NCBI GenBank assembly: GCA_022843565.1
Contig: JALHNK010000001.1
Coordinates: 1 to 64,000 of the forward strand
Direction of reading: 5' to 3'
Length of the DNA: 64,000 nt
DNA from: Phycisphaerales bacterium
Lineage (GTDB): Bacteria > Planctomycetota > Phycisphaerae > Phycisphaerales > UBA1924
Positions within the stretch are counted from its first letter, which is position 1. Every line of letters starts with the position of its first letter. Made by a program: the position numbers and the translations under genes. Positions 60,498-64,000 of this stretch are shown one piece after another. The notes under the pieces were generated by a model. It saw only the letters and a list, made by a program, of their open reading frames with translations. It was not told where the DNA came from and made no database searches.

Positions 60498-60513
60498 TGG
60501 CACGCGCCGTGCA
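60498..60513 (+). promoter_or_regulatory. Sigma-54 promoter (-24/-12)
   Basis: TGGCACG-CGCC-GTGCA matches the consensus TGGCACGNNNNTTGCA at all fixed positions except one (T to G). The invariant GG and GC are separated by exactly 10 bases. Transcription would start near 60524, 41 bases before the ATG at 60565. Confidence 0.75.
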
Positions 60514-60564
60514 TTACCACGCCGGAGAGAGGCGGTCCCACGACCGAAGGGAGTGTTCCTGGTC

Positions 60565-61011
60565 ATGTCTGGCCGCGTTTCATCTTCAGTCATCGTCGTG
60601 AAGTACGACGATGAGATGCTCTCCGGGCTCAGCCGGTGTGTGCTTCGGCACCGCTGGAGCGTTCTCGATGGCCGTGGTGGCAAGCCGCTGGTCAAAGAGA
60701 TCGTGTGCTCGCAGGTCTCGCTCCTGCTGTTGCAGGTGCCCAGAGACCGCGCGCCGGCCTTGGATCTTCTCGAACGGTTGCAGCGGCTGTGGAGGCCTCT
60801 GACGACGGTTGTTCTGGCGAGTGATGAGTGTGAAACGTTAGAGGCAAGCCTGCGTCGCGTCGGAGTGACGGCGTATCTCGGCCCGTCAAGCACGCAGGAA
60901 GTGATCGAGGGTGTGCTGAAGCAGGTCGCGCCGGGTTGCCTTCAGGCGATCGGCACGGGCAGCGAGGTTGAAGTGAAAGTCGGGAAGACGAGCAAGCGTC
61001 GGGTGAAGTAA
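60565..61011 (+). CDS. Receiver-like protein lacking the phosphoacceptor Asp
   Basis: A 148-residue protein. The order of secondary structure resembles a response-regulator receiver: SVIVVKYDDEMLSGLSRCVL, VCSQVSLLLLQVPRDRAPAL, LTTVVLASDECETLEASLRR, VTAYLGPSSTQEVIEGVL. At the end of the third strand, where Asp is expected, the sequence is LLLLQVP, so it could not be phosphorylated in the normal way. A Lys-rich tail follows (VKVGKTSKRRVK). GGGAG lies 11 bases before the ATG. It follows a sigma-54 promoter and the receiver-less activator gene, and may replace a receiver domain in trans. The family is tentative. Confidence 0.72.
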   Translation: MSGRVSSSVIVVKYDDEMLSGLSRCVLRHRWSVLDGRGGKPLVKEIVCSQVSLLLLQVPRDRAPALDLLERLQRLWRPLTTVVLASDECETLEASLRRVGVTAYLGPSSTQEVIEGVLKQVAPGCLQAIGTGSEVEVKVGKTSKRRVK

Positions 61012-61070
61012 GTGATCAACGGGCCCAGTCAGGGCTCGATTCAGGTTCGAGTGTGATTTCAGTTGTTTCA

Positions 61071-61201
61071 CGTCGGTGAGGATCAGCGGCAACGGACTGC
61101 CTGGTTACTGCTGGTTGGTGGAATATCACGACACTCCTTCCTCCCACCGCTGACCGGCGGAGAGAGAGCGAGGTGGGACGTGCCGCTGATCCCCGCCGAT
61201 G
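61071..61201 (+). ncRNA. Candidate structured RNA element, copy A
   Basis: The ends pair in a long stem: 61071-61094 against 61179-61201, about 22 pairs with one mismatch and one bulge. Inside, TCCCACC (61142-61148) pairs with GGTGGGA (61172-61178). A core of about 60 bases (61108-61169) is shared with copy B, including ATCACGACACTCCTTCCTCC (61124-61143) and GGAGAGAGAGC (61159-61169). The strand is assigned from neighbouring genes; the pairing alone is symmetric. No known RNA family was recognised. Confidence 0.6.
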
Positions 61202-61268
61202 TGAGACGAGTTGACAACCAAAGAGCGAGATGAGATTCGATGACCGATGCGTGCGAATGCGTCCGTGA

Positions 61269-61371
61269 CGATCGACGGCGGGATCAGTGGATTCTGCTGG
61301 TGGGCAACATCACGACACTCCTTCCTCCCAGTCTACCGGTGGAGAGAGAGCCCTGAGAACGCCGTCGATCG
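61269..61371 (+). ncRNA. Candidate structured RNA element, copy B
   Basis: The outer stem is perfect over 12 bp (61269-61280 against 61360-61371) and is unrelated in sequence to the outer stem of copy A. GGATCAGTGG (61281-61290) corresponds to GGATCAGCGG in copy A. The core 61294-61351 matches copy A closely: CTGCTGGT, then CATCACGACACTCCTTCCTC (61309-61328), then GGAGAGAGAGC (61341-61351). Confidence 0.6.
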
Positions 61372-61389
61372 ACGAGGACCCGCTTCGTT

Positions 61390-61416
61390 TCGTGTCGGCC
61401 TAGAGAACCGACACGA
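61390..61416 (+). other. Perfect hairpin after the tandem elements
   Basis: A 9-bp stem TCGTGTCGG / CCGACACGA closes loop CCTAGAGAA. No U-run follows, so it is not a standard terminator. It may be part of the same structured leader. Confidence 0.55.
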
Positions 61417-61577
61417 CCTGTTTCGACTCGCAGCCCCGCTGGCGAGAGAGAGCCCGCCCAGTACCCGAGAGGGTGTTGTGGCGATTTCCACGGTCGGTCT
61501 GATCGTGTGATCTCGTCTGGAACATCGTAAATCTGTGCGCCTCTGCACATGAGCCTCGGGGGGTCTTGGAGTCCGCG

Positions 61578-61757
61578 ATGACGGCGCTCGAATCTTCCAC
61601 TTCAAAGCTGATCCCGCTCGTGGCTCCGCCGCCGTCGAGCTTTGACGTCGAGTCGCTCCGCCGGACACTCAATCGATCGATGTTCGATGTCGCCCTGCTG
61701 GGTGTCGGCATCGTCTGCGCTATGTACTACGCGATCGTGCACCGCTCGGATCGGTAA
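61578..61757 (+). CDS. Small single-pass membrane protein
   Basis: A 59-residue protein. A Ser/Pro-rich head (TSKLIPLVAPPPSSFD) leads to an amphipathic segment and a transmembrane helix near residues 33-53 (MFDVALLGVGIVCAMYYAIV), ending in HRSDR. The ATG at 61578 has GGAG six bases upstream. It lies downstream of the tandem structured elements, which may be its leader. No family was recognised. Codon use and the good Shine-Dalgarno support it despite its size. Confidence 0.65.
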   Translation: MTALESSTSKLIPLVAPPPSSFDVESLRRTLNRSMFDVALLGVGIVCAMYYAIVHRSDR

Positions 61758-62568
61758 GCGCCTCAACTGAAATCTTGATCGTTCCCGCTCGTTTGGCGGG
61801 ACCGAAGATGTGTGACGACGACACCCTCGCCATCTTCAACGCCCGCGGCTCTCCCTCACCGGTTTCCGCGGGTTTTCATTTGGGCCCGCCGATTCTGCGA
61901 AGCTCGTCACGCGGCGTTTGTGACGATTCCCCGCAGAGACCGTGCCCCGACGTCGCCTTGTGCGCTTGGGCACCTGGGCTGTACGGTTCAGACGCTGCGA
62001 CGCCACTGGCCCGGCTCGAATGAGCCTCGGACTGGTCATGCGTTCGCGTCAGCTCCACTGCGGCGCCACGCTTGCACCACCGCTTGCCGCGCGTCGCCCG
62101 CGCGAGCGATCGGGCCGAGCTGCGAACCTCACGAAGTCCGACGTCTCAACCAAAGCCGCGCCGAACACCCGCGACGCCATCGCCAGCACGCTGGCGGACC
62201 TGAATCAACTTCGTCATCATCCCTCGCGGCCGCCCTCGGGCTGCCGGTGATCGTGACAACAAACGTCCTCCTCGCGCCGTTCGCGGCCGTGCTGACCGCG
62301 ACCGCCGCTGGGGTGATGACCTCAGTCATGGCGTCGGCGATCGTCGTCACGATGCAACGTCACGACGTTGAGTATCGAGCTCGTTGCAACCCCACGGCCC
62401 GTGCGTCGCCGATGTCTCCATCGCGATCGGGCACGAAGACCCATCGCTCGTTACGGGACGGCGTGCCAGTCGACGTTACCCCGCGCCATTGCGGATCTTC
62501 GCGCGGACTTGATCGAAGAACCGGCGGAGTGGCTGGCACGCCGCGTGGCAGTCGTGTATGCTGGAGCC

Positions 62569-62704
62569 TTCAACACGCGAGGAGCACGCCAGACCTCGCC
62601 AAAGCCCACGGAGAGTGTCCAGACCACCGCCCACGCGGGCAGTCAACCAACATCGTTCCTACCAAACGCTCGCATCGGTTATGTGATCGGTGCGGGCGTT
62701 TTTT
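62569..62704 (+). ncRNA. Candidate terminated small transcript
   Basis: A possible promoter (CTGGCA at 62533-62538, 18-bp spacer, TATGCT at 62557-62562) precedes the terminator at 62667-62704 by a suitable distance. The product would be a transcript of about 135 bases. A 42-codon Arg-rich frame (ATG 62559, stop near 62687) overlaps it, so a small mRNA is the alternative. The promoter match is weak. Confidence 0.3.
62667..62704 (+). terminator. Rho-independent terminator
   Basis: The stem CGCTCGCATCG / CGGTGCGGGCG has 11 pairs including G-U pairs. It is directly followed by TTTTTT. It points rightward and is the strongest terminator in the right end of the window. Confidence 0.8.
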
Positions 62705-62813
62705 ATTTCCGCTGCCCGCGGCGTTCGGCGGCAGGGCGTCGGTCCGTCAGACCCGCGCGTCGAACCGGCGCGTGCCCCGCCACACGATGGCAACACCGTT
62801 GACGCCGCCACGT

Positions 62814-64000
62814 TTACGACGAAACCGGCGCCGGCGTGTAGAGCTCGTCGAGCACCGCCATCCAGTCGTTCAGCGTGTTCACGCCGATCATCTTCTGCTT
62901 CACCGCGTCCGGGTCCGGGTGATGCTGCGCGAACTTGATGCCGAACTTCCGCATCATGCGTCCGCTGGCCTTCTCGCCGTTGATCACGCGCGAGATCTCG
63001 AAGTGCTCGAGCAAGACCGCGCGCTGCTCTGCGAGCGTGGGCCTCGTCGGCGTCTGGCCCGCGAGCATCTGTCGTGCCTGGCGGAAGATCCAGGGGTTGC
63101 CGATGCAGCCGCGCGCGACGCTGACGCCAACGACGCCGGTGTACGCGATCATGCGGAAGATATCGGGCGCGTCCCAGACATCGCCGGAGCCGAAGACGGG
63201 CTTGTCCGGATGGCGCGAGCACAGGTCTTTGAGAAACGGCCAGCGCGAGGGGCCGATGTACTTCTGCTCCACCGTTCGCGCGTGGACGGTGGCCCACGCG
63301 TAGCCGAGCTCGTACGCCGCGTTGAAGATGATCTCGAAGTTGCGGGCCATCTCCGGCGTGTCGTCGTACGCGCGTCGCAGCTTCACGGTACACGGCACCT
63401 CCGGCGGCAGGGCCTCGCGCACGGCCTTGAGGATGGCGATGGCCCCGGCGGGTTGGGTGAGCCAGTGCCCGCCTCGCGACTTGCGGTCGATCTTCTTGAC
63501 CGGGCAGGCGAGATTGACGTCGATGGTGGCGAAAGACAGGGCCGAGGTTTGAGGGCCGAGGGCCGAGGTGGAGGGGGAGGGGGGAGTGCTGAGCGATGAG
63601 GGATGAGTGCTGAGGTTTGACGCGGCGCGCGTGGGTGGAGTTGGTCGCTGCGTATGCGCGAAGACGGCGCGCGGGTCGTAGCTCTCCGGCGGTTGCTCGT
63701 TCGCGAGTGCCAGGAGCGCTTCGGGGGTGCAGTCGTCTTCGCAGTCGGGGTCGATCGGGTCGAGGGGCGCATCGGCGTCGGTTGCGGCGGCGCTGCCCGG
63801 CGCTTCGCCGGTCACCTTCCATCGCGTATCGACATAGTGCGGCTGGCGACCCGGGCCGTACGCGATCTCGCGGTACGCCTTGTCCGGCCGCTTGCCCTGC
63901 TCCAGCATCTTGAGCGCACCGGCCGCCATCTCGTCCGGATCGCTCCCGATGATCTGACCCGACAACGGCGTGTCCTCGCGCCCGCAAGGCAGCGCGTCGG
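62814..64000 (-). CDS. tRNA-dihydrouridine synthase (partial), with an internal insertion
   Basis: A Dus-family flavoenzyme that reduces uridines in tRNA loops. The 5' end lies beyond the right edge of the window: reading continues upstream of 63965 through codons for DTPLSGQIIGSDPDEM, which corresponds to about residue 70 of the family. Visible motifs are NLACPVKKIDRK (catalytic Cys), CTVKLRRAYDD, ATVHARTVEQKYIG (FMN/tRNA-binding His) and FGSGDVWDAPD. About 100 residues separate the GALKMLEQG helix from the NLACPVKK strand, where normal enzymes have about 15. Part of that insertion is made by an 84-bp heptamer tract. DusB-type is the likeliest subfamily. Confidence 0.9.
   Translation of the reverse strand, partial: DALPCGREDTPLSGQIIGSDPDEMAAGALKMLEQGKRPDKAYREIAYGPGRQPHYVDTRWKVTGEAPGSAAATDADAPLDPIDPDCEDDCTPEALLALANEQPPESYDPRAVFAHTQRPTPPTRAASNLSTHPSSLSTPPSPSTSALGPQTSALSFATIDVNLACPVKKIDRKSRGGHWLTQPAGAIAILKAVREALPPEVPCTVKLRRAYDDTPEMARNFEIIFNAAYELGYAWATVHARTVEQKYIGPSRWPFLKDLCSRHPDKPVFGSGDVWDAPDIFRMIAYTGVVGVSVARGCIGNPWIFRQARQMLAGQTPTRPTLAEQRAVLLEHFEISRVINGEKASGRMMRKFGIKFAQHHPDPDAVKQKMIGVNTLNDWMAVLDELYTPAPVSS
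63539..63622. repeat. 12-unit heptamer tract inside the dus gene
   Basis: Twelve 7-bp units (gggccga, ggtttga, gggccga, gggccga, ggtggag, ggggagg, ggggagt, gctgagc, gatgagg, gatgagt, gctgagg, tttgacg) total 84 bp, or 28 codons, so the frame is kept. The encoded segment is Ser/Thr/Pro-rich. Confidence 0.9.

Larger units (their letters stand above)
59731..60564. other. Long region without a supported gene, with regulatory sites
   Basis: 834 bp between the activator and the receiver-like gene. One open frame (59727-60233) is Pro/Arg-rich, begins on the activator stop and is not convincing. The region contains two palindromes (60291-60326 and 60459-60476) and a sigma-54 promoter (60498-60513). 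Confidence 0.6.
61012..61577. other. Region of tandem structured elements
   Basis: 566 bp between the receiver-like gene and the small membrane protein gene. It holds two related long-hairpin elements (61071-61201 and 61269-61371), a 9-bp hairpin at 61390-61416 and a third GAGAGAGAGC word at 61444-61453 within a small GGC / GCC stem. TTGACA at 61211-61216 is a perfect -35 without a good -10. Confidence 0.7.
61758..62813. other. Long region without a supported gene
   Basis: 1056 bp. A 6-bp hairpin (TCCCGC / GCGGGA, 61783-61801) follows the small membrane gene. A frame crossing 62220-62340 encodes a hydrophobic stretch (LLAPFAAVLTATAAGVMTSV) but has no clear start or gene context. It could be a decayed membrane-protein gene. 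A terminator at 62667-62704 ends some rightward transcript. Confidence 0.5.

Noticed and set aside
61071-61371. Glycine riboswitch tandem
   Set aside because: The GGAGAGA word and tandem layout recall it, but the CCGAAGG-type core and the inter-aptamer linker of that family are not found.
62534-62550. TGGCACGCCGCGTGGCA as a sigma-54 promoter
   Set aside because: The -24 box is perfect, but the -12 GC is one base too far, and this spacing is nearly invariant in functional promoters.
61812-63599. A 595-codon open frame on the plus strand
   Set aside because: It runs through a terminator and antisense to the dus gene. Only a short hydrophobic stretch near 62220-62340 looks protein-like.

Overview
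The window is GC-rich bacterial DNA, most likely from a planctomycete of the class Phycisphaerae. This is inferred from a secreted protein with a PAPG-type PEP-CTERM tail, tandem SPFH/HflKC genes next to ABC-2 exporter genes, very large amidohydrolase fusions, and Gram-negative envelope genes (lnt, murJ, murG, a heptosyltransferase with a GmhB-like phosphatase, a TolC-like protein). No phage, insertion sequence, CRISPR array or rRNA was seen. Three tRNAs are present: Asp-GTC, Ala-GGC and Leu-TAG.

Layout. 0-5 kb: lipoyl synthase, a PEP-CTERM surface protein, and a translationally coupled FAD oxidoreductase / aldo-keto reductase pair. 5-11 kb: minus-strand lnt and HEAT lipoprotein, a secreted protein between two near-identical 57-bp repeats, and a DUF899 protein. 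11-18 kb: a coiled-coil membrane protein, a small membrane protein, tRNA-Asp, a flavin monooxygenase, and a CHASE/PAS hybrid histidine kinase. 18-22 kb: an arsRCM operon without a pump gene, and a glycogen-synthase-like glycosyltransferase. 22-34.5 kb: a divergent membrane locus with one ABC-2 permease and small membrane protein leftward, and three SPFH proteins, an ABC ATPase, a second permease and a large membrane-anchored protein rightward. 34.6-41 kb: two amidohydrolase-fold secreted proteins, one a 1507-residue double. 42-58 kb: envelope and housekeeping genes (murJ, waaF-like, gmhB-like, TolC-like, GH35-like, ispG, Nudix, a GGDEF operon, murG).

58-62 kb is the least conventional part. 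A sigma-54 activator without a receiver domain is followed by a near-consensus sigma-54 promoter, a receiver-like protein lacking the phosphoacceptor Asp, two tandem copies of a structured element (61071-61201 and 61269-61371), and a 59-residue membrane protein. I consider this the best candidate for an undescribed regulatory module.

A second unexplained signal covers the whole window: about fifteen tracts of degenerate 7-bp tandem repeats. They carry different words (CTGAAGG, TCGCGAG, ATTGCCG, GGGCCGA and others) but the same 7-bp period. They are mostly intergenic, but two lie in frame inside lipA and a dus gene. A third repeat class is a hairpin family (CACTG..., loop GCTTTG or GGTTTG, ...CAGTG) near gene ends.

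Family assignments rest on motifs read by eye; no database search was possible. Starts were chosen from Shine-Dalgarno spacing and family N-termini, and several remain ambiguous.
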